Source of the DNA: Bhargavaea beijingensis | Lineage (GTDB): Bacteria > Bacillota > Bacilli > Bacillales_A > Planococcaceae | Assembly: GCF_900101985.1 (NCBI RefSeq) | Contig: NZ_FNAR01000014.1 | Span: forward strand, 1-59,219 | Reading direction: 5' to 3' | Length of the DNA: 59,219 bases | Part shown: piece after piece, positions 46,540 through 55,193 of the stretch | Layout of the letters: each line of letters starts with the position of its first letter | Numbering within the stretch: position 1 is the first letter of the stretch | Translations under genes and position numbers: made by a program | Notes under the pieces: generated by a model | What the model saw: only the letters and a program-made list of their open reading frames with translations | What the model was told of the DNA's origin: nothing | The model's database searches: none

Positions 46540-46896
46540 TCACGAACTTACATATATAAAAGGAATCATGTAGGAAATGATGCCCAGAAGCAATGTCGAC
46601 CCTGCATACAGGACAGCAGCGGTGCGCCTCCCATCCTGCCACATCATCAGGATTTCAGCATTCCATGTGGAGAAAGTGGTCAGGGCACCCAACATGCCGT
46701 AAACAACAAAGCCGTGCATCGGACTGCCTGCAGCCAGGCCAGAGAAAACGCCTGCCAGAAACGCACCGGCCACATTGACCGCGAACGTGCCGGCGGGAAA
46801 CCCGCCTTGACGGTTCAGCTTAGCACTGATCAGGTACCGGAGGACCGATCCGACCATTCCGCCGGCAGCAACGGATAACCATCCGATCAGAGTCAT
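46540..46896 (-). CDS. crcB2: Fluoride channel subunit CrcB (second copy)
   Basis: A four-helix membrane protein of 118 residues of the Fluc/CrcB family. It has GGMVGSVLRYLIS at the start, the NVAGAFLAGV helix and GALTTFSTWNAE, with the central TTFST fluoride-track motif. Fluc channels work as antiparallel dimers; Firmicutes often encode two chains. The start overlaps the first crcB stop (ATGA) and has AAGGGGAGG upstream. Confidence 0.93.
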   Translation of the reverse strand: MTLIGWLSVAAGGMVGSVLRYLISAKLNRQGGFPAGTFAVNVAGAFLAGVFSGLAAGSPMHGFVVYGMLGALTTFSTWNAEILMMWQDGRRTAAVLYAGSTLLLGIISYMIPFIYVSS

Positions 46897-47255
46897 GGCT
46901 TTCCTCCCCTTGATCCGAAGCGCATACCGGCGATACCCGCAACCAGACCGCCCCCGATCGACAAAATGGCATAAAGAAACGCGGTCCCCCATCTCCCGCC
47001 GGCCAGCATGCCTCCCAGTTCCGCACTGAGCGCAGAAAATGTTGTGAACGCTCCGAGAAACCCGGTCTGTATGGCTGCTTTCCATGGCTTCCGGAAAGGA
47101 GCGGCCGAAATGAGCGCGCACAGGAGAAAAGCCCCCGACAGGTTCACGATAAGGGTTCCGATCGGAAAGCCGTTATGTCCTACCATCTGTGAAAGGGCCG
47201 TTCTTGAAACGGCCCCGGCCATGCCGCCTAGTCCGACGGCCATCCATTCCTTCAT
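46893..47255 (-). CDS. crcB1: Fluoride channel subunit CrcB (first copy)
   Basis: A four-helix membrane protein of 120 residues, CrcB family: GGMAGAVSRTALSQ, VNLSGAFLLCAL and GFLGAFTTFSALSAE. It pairs with the next gene as a probable heterodimeric fluoride exporter. It starts only five bases after the helicase stop (AAAGGAGC before the ATG), so it is transcribed with the helicase. No fluoride riboswitch is possible directly in front because that space is coding. Confidence 0.93.
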   Translation of the reverse strand: MKEWMAVGLGGMAGAVSRTALSQMVGHNGFPIGTLIVNLSGAFLLCALISAAPFRKPWKAAIQTGFLGAFTTFSALSAELGGMLAGGRWGTAFLYAILSIGGGLVAGIAGMRFGSRGGKP

Positions 47256-47260
47256 CCGGT

Positions 47261-49414
47261 TCAGCTCCTTTCAAGCAGCCCTCTGCTGATGCACATGGTG
47301 AGGTCCAGCTCTTTCTGCTGCTTCGCGAATCTGATAAGGATCCGCTCCCCGCGGACTTCCTCCACTTCTCCATTGCCGAACACCTTATGCCGGACCTTCA
47401 GTCCCGGTTTGAGCACTCCACTGTCAGAAATGGCGTCTGGATGTGAGATTGCTGAAGCCCGTTTCCGGATTGGCCTTCGAGTCGTCCCGGGATTTTCTCC
47501 GACCGGGCGGCCGATTGCAAGAAGCCCCCTGACCTCGCTGATGAAGCGCGACTCTGTCAGGTCTTTGCCGTTGTCGGCAGAGTAATTGATCAGCTCCAGC
47601 CGTTCTTTGGCCCGTGTCATTCCGACATAAAACAGCCGCCTCGCTTCTTCCATCATGACAGGGTCCTTCATGTCTTCCGTAGCCGGGATGGTGCCTTCAT
47701 TGAGGTCAACCATGAAAACATGCCTGAACTCAAGTCCTTTGGCGCTGTGAAAAGTCGACAGCGTGACCGCACCTTCCTGAGGGTGGCGTTTGGCTTCCGA
47801 GACCGCTGTTTTCAGTTCCGCGAGCTTTTCCGCAAAAGCGGTCATCGTCCGCAGCGGCGCCGCTATGACCGTGAGCGTATCGAGCATGCCGGTCAGCGTA
47901 TCGATGCGGTAACCGAACTTTTCAGAGCGGCTTTTCAGTGATGCCTCATACCCGAGTTTTTCCCGGATCGTCCGGATGACGTCCGCTGGGCGCCGATCCT
48001 TCAATTCATCGTAGATTGACCGGTAGGCGGCGAGTTTTCGCCGCTGGTCATCGGAAAGGCTGGCTGCCGAGCGCACAAAAGCGTCGAAGACATTTCCTTC
48101 CGGACCGCTCCTGACAAAGGCCTCCACCGCAGAGCGGCTGATGAACAGATCCATCTTGAGGGCGACCCGGGCAAACAGGTCTTTCCTCTCCGGCAAATAA
48201 GCTAGCCTCATGAAGTTCAGGAGATCTTCCACGACCCAATGGTCGAAAAACCGGTCATCAGCATCCTTCATATAAAAGGGGATGCCCCGTCGATGCAGTT
48301 CCGAAACAAAAGCAGTGGATGAAGAATGATTGCGGAAAAGGACCGCCGCCTCTCCGGGGTTCTCAAGCGCCAGCAGCTCGTAGATGACATAGCGCACCTG
48401 CTCGTCCCGGTCGTGGAATCTCTTTAGCTTAACGGGCCCGGCACTGCCGTTTACCGGTTTCATCCCCTTTTCGTAACGCTCTTTGTTCCGTTTGATAAAA
48501 CCGGCGGCCGTCTGCACGATTTCTTCTGATGACCGGTAATTGGTTTCCATCATGAGAATCTCGGACTGCGGATAATGGTTCCGGAAATCCAGCAGGTATT
48601 GCGGGTCCGCTCCGCGCCACGTATAGATGGACTGGTCATCGTCGGCAACGGCACATAGATTGCCGTGGCGGCGTACCAGATGTTCGACAATCCGGTGCTG
48701 GGCAAGCGATGTATCCTGACTTTCATCAGTGATTACGTAGTCGAACCGTTCCTGCATCCTCATGCACAAGTCCGGATCCGTCCGGAGCGCTTCTTCTGCA
48801 ATGGTCAGCATGTCGTCAAAATCCAACAGCAGAAGTCGTCGGCGGCTCCGCTTGAGGGCTTCATATTTCTGGAGAATCTCTCCCGCGCTTTCGACGGGCC
48901 CCTTCAGCCCCGTCCACTCCTCTTGGGGAATAAGCCGGTTTTTCACGAAACTGGCGAATGTCCCAATCGACTTCAGTTCATCTTCCGCCGGGTCTTCCCC
49001 GGTGACTTCACGGAAGCTCTGTTTCAGGAGGACCGGCTTCGGCGGAACCTGATCCGTCTTGCCTTCGATAAGGGCCCACTCGATTCCCATGTGGTCGAGA
49101 TGGCGGCGGACGACATCCAGCGCCAGGCTGTGGATAGTAGAGAATGCCGGCGGCTGCAGTCCGGGGAAGAGCTTTGTAAAACGGTCGCGCATATCGTTTG
49201 CCGCCGCTTTGCTGAAAGTGATCGGCTTGATCCGCGCCGGGGAAATTCCTTTTTCCGCTATCATATAACCGATCCGCATGATCATCGTCGTTGTCTTTCC
49301 CGAGCCCGGGCACGCCAGCACGAGCAGTGGACCGTCCGTTTTCAGGACAACCTGCTTCTGTACGTCATTCAGTAACACACCCGTCTCCGTATGCTTGCGC
49401 TCGAAAAAGTCCAT
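47261..49414 (-). CDS. UvrD/Rep-type DNA helicase (YjcD-like)
   Basis: A superfamily 1A helicase of 717 residues. Motifs: Walker A ACPGSGKTTT (about 37-46), motif II DESQD, DDDQSIYTWRGA (motif III), TFHSAKGLEF (motif V) and YVGMTRAKERL (motif VI). A C-terminal Tudor/SH3-like stretch (GLKVRHKVFGNGEVEEV) resembles that of PcrA and YjcD. It is likely involved in repair or replication conflicts. I prefer the ATG at 49414, after GGAAGGA; earlier ATGs at 49453 and 49504 have no ribosome binding site. It is the first gene of the series helicase-crcB1-crcB2-nuclease-hutG. Confidence 0.9.
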   Translation of the reverse strand: MDFFERKHTETGVLLNDVQKQVVLKTDGPLLVLACPGSGKTTTMIMRIGYMIAEKGISPARIKPITFSKAAANDMRDRFTKLFPGLQPPAFSTIHSLALDVVRRHLDHMGIEWALIEGKTDQVPPKPVLLKQSFREVTGEDPAEDELKSIGTFASFVKNRLIPQEEWTGLKGPVESAGEILQKYEALKRSRRRLLLLDFDDMLTIAEEALRTDPDLCMRMQERFDYVITDESQDTSLAQHRIVEHLVRRHGNLCAVADDDQSIYTWRGADPQYLLDFRNHYPQSEILMMETNYRSSEEIVQTAAGFIKRNKERYEKGMKPVNGSAGPVKLKRFHDRDEQVRYVIYELLALENPGEAAVLFRNHSSSTAFVSELHRRGIPFYMKDADDRFFDHWVVEDLLNFMRLAYLPERKDLFARVALKMDLFISRSAVEAFVRSGPEGNVFDAFVRSAASLSDDQRRKLAAYRSIYDELKDRRPADVIRTIREKLGYEASLKSRSEKFGYRIDTLTGMLDTLTVIAAPLRTMTAFAEKLAELKTAVSEAKRHPQEGAVTLSTFHSAKGLEFRHVFMVDLNEGTIPATEDMKDPVMMEEARRLFYVGMTRAKERLELINYSADNGKDLTESRFISEVRGLLAIGRPVGENPGTTRRPIRKRASAISHPDAISDSGVLKPGLKVRHKVFGNGEVEEVRGERILIRFAKQQKELDLTMCISRGLLERS

Positions 49415-49464
49415 TGTATGTATCCATTCCTTCCATTGTTCGCATCCATCCATTCTAATCAAAA

Positions 49465-49496
49465 AAAGACAGGCCGCGCAATGCCGCGGCCTGTCT
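49465..49496 (-). terminator. Terminator of the 77-residue protein gene
   Basis: AAAGACAGGCCGCG and CGCGGCCTGTCTTT form a 14-bp stem followed on the minus strand by TTTTG. It starts at the stop codon of the gene. Confidence 0.9.
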
Positions 49497-49730
49497 TTAT
49501 TCACCTGTCTCCAGTTTGTCCCGTGCGTCGAATCCGCCCCCGTCCGTATATTCCGTAGCGGCCACCTGGTCCGTCTTCCGGGCTTTGTCTGAATAGGTGC
49601 TGCCGGTCCGGCCGGTCATCGAGCCGCCGGACTTCCTGGAGATGAATTCCTGTTGCTCTTGGCTTTTGTTCATCGCTGCCGCAGAGGACTTGGCCATCTG
49701 TTCGGGCGTCCTGCTATTGTTTTCAGTCAA
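49497..49730 (-). CDS. Small hydrophilic protein, likely general stress protein
   Basis: A 77-residue protein with no hydrophobic segment, rich in Ser, Gly, Gln, Lys and Asp, and probably unfolded (EQMAKSSAAAMNKSQEQQEF, SGGSMTGRTGSTYSDKARK). I do not recognise the family; the composition recalls small stress or spore-associated proteins. It starts with TTG at 49730 after AAAGGAGGG and ends directly at a terminator, so it is a monocistronic unit. A sigma-B-like promoter lies just upstream (49769-49793), which supports a general stress role. Confidence 0.78.
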   Translation of the reverse strand: MTENNSRTPEQMAKSSAAAMNKSQEQQEFISRKSGGSMTGRTGSTYSDKARKTDQVAATEYTDGGGFDARDKLETGE

Positions 49731-49768
49731 GAGAGTCCCTCCTTTGGTTGTTCGGGTCTGCCCTTACT

Positions 49769-49793
49769 ATACCCACCAAAGTCCGCTCTCAAC
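49769..49793 (-). promoter_or_regulatory. Sigma-B-like promoter of the 77-residue protein gene
   Basis: On the minus strand GTTGAG - 13 bp - GGGTAT. The -10 is a perfect match and the -35 has 4 of 6 (consensus GTTTAA). It lies about 40 bp before the start codon. Confidence 0.6.
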
Positions 49794-49801
49794 CGGGACA
49801 C

Positions 49802-50227
49802 TCACTCCGTTTTCACGATGAAAAAGTAGCTGATATCTCCCTCGGGCCACTCTGCAAATACCGTGTAGCCATATCGGCCGGGCTCATCCGGAATCCTGAC
49901 CTTTTCCGGTGAGTTCCGGGAATCCGGATTGCCTTCGTCCAGGACGCTGATGCGTACCGATTGAGGCTTTTGAGAAAATACGAGTTCCGCGTCTGCCCCT
50001 GTCTGAGCGGACAGGACGCCGGAAAATGATTCATAATCAAACGGATTGCCCGAGGCATCCGCACATGCCGCCGCCCCGTTCCCTGACCAGCAGTAGCTGC
50101 CTCGTGCTGCCGTGTACTCTTCCTCGCCAAGCATGACGGTCAGTTCCGGCAGGTCCTGTTCCGGCGGGCCTGCCGATTCCGTACCGAATGCCGAAAAAAA
50201 TAAAACTGCCAACAGTGCCGCCACCAT
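49802..50227 (-). CDS. Predicted secreted protein, unknown function
   Basis: A protein of 141 residues with an N-terminal hydrophobic signal (1-19, MVAALLAVLFFSAFGTESA). The mature part is acidic and predicted mostly beta, with two Cys (about 46 and 55) that could form a disulfide in YCWSGNGAAACAD. No known domain recognised. It lies 55 bp after ytpA on the same strand. GGGGAAG directly before the ATG is too close for a normal site, so the exact start is uncertain. Confidence 0.65.
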   Translation of the reverse strand: MVAALLAVLFFSAFGTESAGPPEQDLPELTVMLGEEEYTAARGSYCWSGNGAAACADASGNPFDYESFSGVLSAQTGADAELVFSQKPQSVRISVLDEGNPDSRNSPEKVRIPDEPGRYGYTVFAEWPEGDISYFFIVKTE

Positions 50228-50282
50228 CTTCCCCGTGTCTTATCCACTCCTTGACGGAACAGACGGAAGGAGTTCGGAAAAG

Positions 50283-51074
50283 TTACACAAGGTAGCCGAG
50301 CGAACGGAGCACACCCTTGATGAATGATTCGGTATATAAGAACACTTCTTCCTGCTCTTGCTCGCGGAAAATATCATGACGGGCGTTTTTCCAATACTTA
50401 TACTGGAATTCGTCCCGTCCTTTCATCGTGAGCCATGCATGCATCGCATCAGGATCGGCCAGTTCATCGCGCCCTGCGGCATGCAGGAGAACCGGCGGCG
50501 AGCCCGGCTTCGGCACGGATTCGCTGATTTCCTTGATATATGTATTTAGTTCGCGGAACCATGCGGCAGTTGCGACCGGGTGATAGAGGTTTTCCGAATC
50601 GTCCATAACCGGATCCTGGTTCCCCGTCAACATGCCATCGGTGATCTGATGGTTAAACTTGATGCCGCCGGCGATTTTCCCGAGACCCGAAAGCGGCCCT
50701 TTCATCCTTGGCGGCAAATGCTTCAGGCGGAACCACGGCGATGTGAGGATCAGGCCGGCACAAGCCAGGTTGTCATTTCGCGCCATATCCGCAGCCAGAA
50801 CCCCGCCGAGGCCGTGTCCCAGAACAAATACCGGCAAGTCTTCCGCCATGCCGGTGCGGATGAGCTCCTTTGCATACCTGCGATATTCATAAAATCCTTC
50901 ATCATGAACCTCCGAGCCCCGTTTTCCGTGGCCTGGCAGGTCCCCGGCGATGACATGCATGCCGGCAGTCCTGAAACGTTCAATTAGCCACGCGTGCCGC
51001 CCGTGATGTTCATATGCGCTGTGCATAAGGACGACAGCAGCCGTCGCCTGCCCGTCCGCTTCCCATTTCCACAT
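50283..51074 (-). CDS. ytpA: Alpha/beta hydrolase, YtpA homologue lacking the nucleophile Ser
   Basis: A protein of 263 residues of the lysophospholipase/monoglyceride-lipase group, homologous to B. subtilis YtpA (MWKWEADGQATAAVVLMHSA start, GDLPGHGK). The expected nucleophile elbow GHSMGG is here GHGLGG (86-91), so the catalytic Ser is Gly88. The sequence reads GGC where AGC would encode Ser. The Asp (AAGRDELAD) and His (ARHDIF) are kept. Either the enzyme is inactive or uses another residue, or the base is a sequencing error. As in B. subtilis it stands next to (divergent from) ytoA. Confidence 0.85.
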   Translation of the reverse strand: MWKWEADGQATAAVVLMHSAYEHHGRHAWLIERFRTAGMHVIAGDLPGHGKRGSEVHDEGFYEYRRYAKELIRTGMAEDLPVFVLGHGLGGVLAADMARNDNLACAGLILTSPWFRLKHLPPRMKGPLSGLGKIAGGIKFNHQITDGMLTGNQDPVMDDSENLYHPVATAAWFRELNTYIKEISESVPKPGSPPVLLHAAGRDELADPDAMHAWLTMKGRDEFQYKYWKNARHDIFREQEQEEVFLYTESFIKGVLRSLGYLV

Positions 51075-51195
51075 GTCGGCTCCCCCTTTCCGGATCTTGC
51101 CATTTCATTTCTTTTTCCCGTTTCCGGAACATAGGAAACAGGTTTTGTAGTACGATTATGATACTACATGTTGCGATGAAAGAGAGGTTTTTCCG

Positions 51196-51708
51196 ATGAT
51201 TTATCCGTTCAACGGCACCGAACCGAAAATTGACGAGTCCGTTTTTCTCGCAGATTACGTGACAGTGACCGGTGATGTTGAAATCGGACCCGGCTCCTCC
51301 GTCTGGTTTAATACTGTGATTCGCGGTGATGTGAATGCCACGCGCATCGGCAGTAAGGTGAATATCCAGGACTTGTGCATGCTCCACCAGAGCCCGGCCT
51401 ATCCCCTCATCATCGAAGACGAGGTGACGGTCGGCCATCATGTCATTCTCCATAGCTGCACCATCCGGAAAAACGCGTTGATCGGCATGGGATCGATCAT
51501 TCTTGACGGAGCTGAAATCGGCGAAGGTGCCTTTGTCGGCGCCGGCTCGCTTGTTCCGCAAGGCAAAAAGATCCCGCCTAACACACTGGCTTTCGGATCT
51601 CCCGCTAAGGTGGTCCGGGAGTTGAATGACGAGGACATCCGGGACATGGTGCGCATTGTCAGGGAATATGCCGAGAAAGGCCAGTATTACAAGAGCCTGC
51701 AGAAATGA
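51196..51708 (+). CDS. ytoA: Gamma-carbonic-anhydrase-like hexapeptide protein YtoA
   Basis: A left-handed beta-helix protein of 170 residues with hexapeptide repeats (VTVTGDVEIGPGSSVWFNTV). The three putative Zn-ligand histidines appear in MLHQSP and VGHHVILHSC. It belongs to the YrdA/PaaY/gamma-carbonic anhydrase group; activity varies in this family. The start ATG has AAGAGAGG upstream. A terminator is shared with metK. Confidence 0.92.
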   Translation: MIYPFNGTEPKIDESVFLADYVTVTGDVEIGPGSSVWFNTVIRGDVNATRIGSKVNIQDLCMLHQSPAYPLIIEDEVTVGHHVILHSCTIRKNALIGMGSIILDGAEIGEGAFVGAGSLVPQGKKIPPNTLAFGSPAKVVRELNDEDIRDMVRIVREYAEKGQYYKSLQK

Positions 51709-51780
51709 ATACTGTTTTGCTTTACGTCGAGTCAGTGACGATGAGTCCGGGTGCAGGCTGTCATTAACGATGCGGCAATC

Positions 51781-51827
51781 AAAAAAGGGAATCCGCATGT
51801 GTGATGCGGATTCCCCTTCATTTTTTG
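51781..51827. terminator. Bidirectional terminator between ytoA and metK
   Basis: GGGAATCCGCAT and ATGCGGATTCCC form a 12-bp perfect stem around GTGTG, with six A on the left side and a T-rich stretch on the right. Confidence 0.9.
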
Positions 51828-51840
51828 CGTCGATTACCGT

Positions 51841-53037
51841 TTATCGGGAAGCTTTATCCTTGAGCTGGCCTGCCTTGTCGGTGCGCTCCCATGGGAGTTC
51901 AATGTCGGTGCGCCCGAAATGGCCGTAGGCTGCAGTCTGCTGATAGATGGGACGGCGAAGGTCCAGCATCTTGATAATGCCTGCCGGGCGAAGGTCGAAT
52001 AGTTCCCGCACCCACTCCACCAACTCGGCTTCATCTGCCTTGCCCGTGCCGAATGTGTCGATCGCAATCGAGACCGGCTGCGCGACACCGATGGCATAGG
52101 CAAGCTGGACCTCACACTTGGAGGCGAGCCCGGCGGCGACAATGTTCTTCGCGACATATCGGGCCGCATACGCTGCGGAACGGTCGACCTTCGTCGGATC
52201 TTTGCCCGAGAACGCACCGCCACCGTGACGCGCGTAACCGCCGTAGGTATCGACGATGATCTTGCGTCCGGTAAGGCCCGCATCCCCCTGAGGACCTCCG
52301 ATCACAAAGCGTCCAGTCGGGTTGATGAAGAACTTGGTTTCTTCATCAATCAGTTCAGCCGGAACGACGGCATCGATGACCTGCTCCCGGATGTCCTTCT
52401 GAATCTGCTCAAGCGTGATTTCCGGATGATGTTGCGTGGAGATGACGATCGTATCCACTCGGACAGGCTGGTTGTTTTCATCGTATTCCACAGTAACTTG
52501 TGTCTTGCCGTCAGGACGAAGGTACGGCAGGATCTCTTCCTTGCGCACTTCGGTCAGCCGGCGGGACAGCCGGTGTGCAAGGCTGATCGGGAGAGGCATC
52601 AGTTCTGGGGTTTCATCACAGGCAAAGCCGAACATCAGCCCCTGGTCTCCCGCTCCAATCGCTTCCAACTGGTCATCGGTCATCGTCCCTTCCCGGGATT
52701 CAAGTGCTTCATTGACGCCCGCGGCGATGTCAGGTGACTGTTCGTCAATTGCCGTAAGGACAGCAGTGGTCTCGCTGTCGAAGCCATACTTTGCGCGGGT
52801 ATAGCCGACTTCTTTGATCGTGTCACGGACGACTTTCGGAATATCTACATAAGTGGTGGTGGTGATTTCACCGGCTACGAGCACCAGGCCGGTCGTGACA
52901 GTCGTTTCACATGCCACGCGGGCATTCGGGTCGTCTTTGATGATGGCATCCAGGATGGCATCTGATATCTGGTCGCAAATTTTATCCGGGTGGCCTTCGG
53001 TGACCGACTCGGATGTGAACAGGCGACGGTTGGTCAT
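51841..53037 (-). CDS. metK: S-adenosylmethionine synthetase
   Basis: Makes SAM from methionine and ATP. The 398-residue protein has the N-terminal [20 protein letters not shown], the [10 protein letters not shown] hexapeptide signature and the P-loop-like [16 protein letters not shown]. The start ATG at 53037 has GGAGGAGG upstream; a frame-extending reading to 53223 runs into the riboswitch and is rejected. Controlled by the SAM-I riboswitch at 53163-53343. pckA is divergent, as in B. subtilis. Confidence 0.97.
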   Translation of the reverse strand: MTNRRLFTSESVTEGHPDKICDQISDAILDAIIKDDPNARVACETTVTTGLVLVAGEITTTTYVDIPKVVRDTIKEVGYTRAKYGFDSETTAVLTAIDEQSPDIAAGVNEALESREGTMTDDQLEAIGAGDQGLMFGFACDETPELMPLPISLAHRLSRRLTEVRKEEILPYLRPDGKTQVTVEYDENNQPVRVDTIVISTQHHPEITLEQIQKDIREQVIDAVVPAELIDEETKFFINPTGRFVIGGPQGDAGLTGRKIIVDTYGGYARHGGGAFSGKDPTKVDRSAAYAARYVAKNIVAAGLASKCEVQLAYAIGVAQPVSIAIDTFGTGKADEAELVEWVRELFDLRPAGIIKMLDLRRPIYQQTAAYGHFGRTDIELPWERTDKAGQLKDKASR

Positions 53038-53162
53038 TGGTTTTCCTCCTCCGCTCCGGCGGTTGCCGGAAAGTGTTACGGTACTCGTTCCCCTGTCAAG
53101 TCCGTCCCCGCGGGGTTGAACTCCAAGCCGTTTTGGGCTTAATGAGGTTATGGTCAATCCAT

Positions 53163-53343
53163 TTAAAAAGGGCCTTCCACTCACATTAATGAGGAAAGGC
53201 CCGGATTCGCTGACACCTTTCACTCTTATCGTCCAAGGCAGACGCCTTGCTTCAGGTTGGCACCTTTTCGGCCTCCATCATGGAGAACGGCAGGTTGCCG
53301 GGTTTCATAGGGCCTGTCCCTCCACCAGCTCGGGATAAGAGTA
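53163..53343 (-). promoter_or_regulatory. SAM-I (S-box) riboswitch of metK
   Basis: The minus-strand leader has the S-box core: CTCTTATCCCGAGC at the 5' side, GGTGGAGGGACAGGCCC, GAAACCCGGCAACC, AAGGTGCCAACCTG and GATAAGAG closing P1 (about 53222-53229). The terminator GGGCCTTTCC...GGAAGGCCC followed by TTTTT lies at 53166-53202. SAM binding should favour the terminator and turn metK off. Confidence 0.95.
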
Positions 53344-53358
53344 TCCGTACAATTTTCC

Positions 53359-53387
53359 ATAGTAATGAATCGCGCACTTTATGTCAA
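53359..53387 (-). promoter_or_regulatory. Promoter of metK
   Basis: On the minus strand TTGACA (53382-53387) - 17 bp - TACTAT (53359-53364), about 15 bp before the riboswitch begins. Confidence 0.8.
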
Positions 53388-53450
53388 ATACTAAATGAGG
53401 AACTCCGTTGCATCTTGACGGTTTATGGTCAATTTCACGGAAACACGGGA

Positions 53451-53486
53451 TTAGTATAGACTAATAAGTAAAATGTGTTATACTAA
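53451..53486 (+). promoter_or_regulatory. pckA promoter with CcpN-like operators
   Basis: TGTGTTATACT (53474-53484) fits the CcpN operator consensus TRTGHYATAYW at every position and covers the -10 TATACT. An inverted second copy (AGTATAGACTA, 53453-53463, 9 of 11) lies near the -35. TTAGTATA and TATACTAA thus form arms 20 bp apart. CcpN represses pckA on glycolytic substrates in B. subtilis. The consensus is from memory; the ccpN gene is not in this window. Confidence 0.6.
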
Positions 53487-53541
53487 TTCACATCATAATC
53501 AAACCGCTTCCGGGCGGGATTACAAGACAAGGGTGGTACAG

Positions 53542-55128
53542 ATGATGATGTCTTCTAAACTGAGCGATAAACTGAATGACCTTCTGGCAGGAGGTTCGAT
53601 CCGCACACAGCTTTCAGTCGGGGAACTGACAAAGATCGCTGTTGAACGCGGCGAAGCGGTTCTGACGGATAAAGGTGCCGTCCGCGCCACAACCGGAAAA
53701 TACACGGGCCGCTCTCCCAAAGACCGCTTCATCGTGGAAGAGTCCCCTTCCAAAGAAGACATCGATTGGGGCAGCGTGAACGAGCCGGTCCAGCCTGACG
53801 TGTTCGAAAAGCTCTACGCCAAAGTGCTGGATCACCTCGGCACCAAAAATGAACTTTATGTGTTCAACGGTTTCGCAGGGGCGGACCCTGCTTCCCGCCT
53901 TCATATCCGAGCGGTGAACGAATTCGCCTGGCACAACCTGTTCTGCCAGCAACTGTTTATCCGTCCTACGGAAGAAGAACTGAAAAAGCATGAGCCGCAG
54001 TTCACAATTGTTTCCGCTCCGACTTTCAAGGCGGACCCTGAAGTTGACGGAACGAACTCCGAAGCGTTTGTCATGATCTCCATCGAGCGCGGCATCATCC
54101 TCATCGGCGGCACTGAGTATGCGGGCGAGATGAAGAAATCGATCTTCTCGATCATGAACTACCTGCTTCCAAAGCAAGACATCCTGTCGATGCACTGCTC
54201 GGCCAACGTCGGTGAAGAAGGCGACGTCGCCCTCTTCTTCGGCCTTTCCGGCACAGGCAAGACGACTCTGTCCGCTGATCCGCACCGTCGCCTGATCGGT
54301 GACGATGAACATGGCTGGTCAGAAGAAGGCGTGTTCAACATCGAAGGCGGTTGCTACGCAAAAACGATCAACCTCTCCGAGGAAAAGGAACCCCAGATTT
54401 ACGGTGCCATCCGTGAAGGATCGGTTCTCGAGAACGTCGTGCTCGACGAAGAAGGCAAGCCGGACTACGATGACGGTTCCCTCACCGAGAACACTCGCGC
54501 GGCCTACCCGCTTGAGTATATTGAGGGCAGTGTGATTCCATCGGTTGCCGGCCATCCGAAGACGATCCTTTTCCTGACCGCAGATGCATTCGGCGTGCTG
54601 CCTCCAATCTCGAAATTGACGAAGGAGCAGGCCATGTACCACTTCCTGAGCGGTTTCACATCCAAGCTGGCAGGCACGGAACGCGGCATCACCACGCCAC
54701 AAATGACGTTCTCGACTTGCTTCGGCTCCCCGTTCCTGCCGCTGCATGCGACAGTGTACGCTGAAATGCTCGGCAAAAAGATTGATGAGCACGAAGTGAA
54801 CGTCTTCCTCGTCAACACAGGATGGACCGGCGGTGAATACGGTGTCGGCCAACGTATGAAACTCAGCTATACGCGCGCCATGGTCCGTGCTGCGATCGAA
54901 GGCAAACTCGATCACGTCGAAATGGAAAAGGGCTCGGTGTTCGGCCTGAACATGCCGCTTGAAATTGAAGGTGTCCCTTCAGAAGTACTCAACCCGCGCA
55001 ATGCATGGGCAGACAAAGAAGCATATGATGCGAAAGCCAAGGAACTCACTGCAGCATTCCGCGAGAACTTCAAGAAATTCGGCACAGTCTCAAAAGAAAT
55101 TGAAGAAAAAGGCGGCCCGATCCTCTGA
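53542..55128 (+). CDS. pckA: Phosphoenolpyruvate carboxykinase (ATP)
   Basis: Gluconeogenic enzyme that makes PEP from oxaloacetate with ATP. The 528-residue protein has the [11 protein letters not shown] segment, the Walker-type kinase-1a motif [16 protein letters not shown] (about 234-249), [18 protein letters not shown] and [13 protein letters not shown]. The usual length is about 527. I place the start at the first of three ATGs (53542), five bases after AAGGGTGG; the second (53545) is equally possible. A bidirectional terminator follows. Confidence 0.95.
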   Translation: MMMSSKLSDKLNDLLAGGSIRTQLSVGELTKIAVERGEAVLTDKGAVRATTGKYTGRSPKDRFIVEESPSKEDIDWGSVNEPVQPDVFEKLYAKVLDHLGTKNELYVFNGFAGADPASRLHIRAVNEFAWHNLFCQQLFIRPTEEELKKHEPQFTIVSAPTFKADPEVDGTNSEAFVMISIERGIILIGGTEYAGEMKKSIFSIMNYLLPKQDILSMHCSANVGEEGDVALFFGLSGTGKTTLSADPHRRLIGDDEHGWSEEGVFNIEGGCYAKTINLSEEKEPQIYGAIREGSVLENVVLDEEGKPDYDDGSLTENTRAAYPLEYIEGSVIPSVAGHPKTILFLTADAFGVLPPISKLTKEQAMYHFLSGFTSKLAGTERGITTPQMTFSTCFGSPFLPLHATVYAEMLGKKIDEHEVNVFLVNTGWTGGEYGVGQRMKLSYTRAMVRAAIEGKLDHVEMEKGSVFGLNMPLEIEGVPSEVLNPRNAWADKEAYDAKAKELTAAFRENFKKFGTVSKEIEEKGGPIL

Positions 55129-55140
55129 TCGGCCAGTTGA

Positions 55141-55175
55141 AAAGCACCTGCGCATCTGTTGCGCAGGTGCTTTTT
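55141..55175. terminator. Bidirectional terminator between pckA and ytmA
   Basis: AAAGCACCTGCGC and GCGCAGGTGCTTT form a 13-bp perfect stem around seven bases with further T. Confidence 0.9.
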
Positions 55176-55193
55176 CATTTACAGAGATGGGAA

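Noticed and set aside
53037-53223. N-terminal extension of metK by 62 codons
   Set aside because: It runs through the riboswitch terminator; the ATG at 53037 has a strong ribosome binding site and gives the family length.
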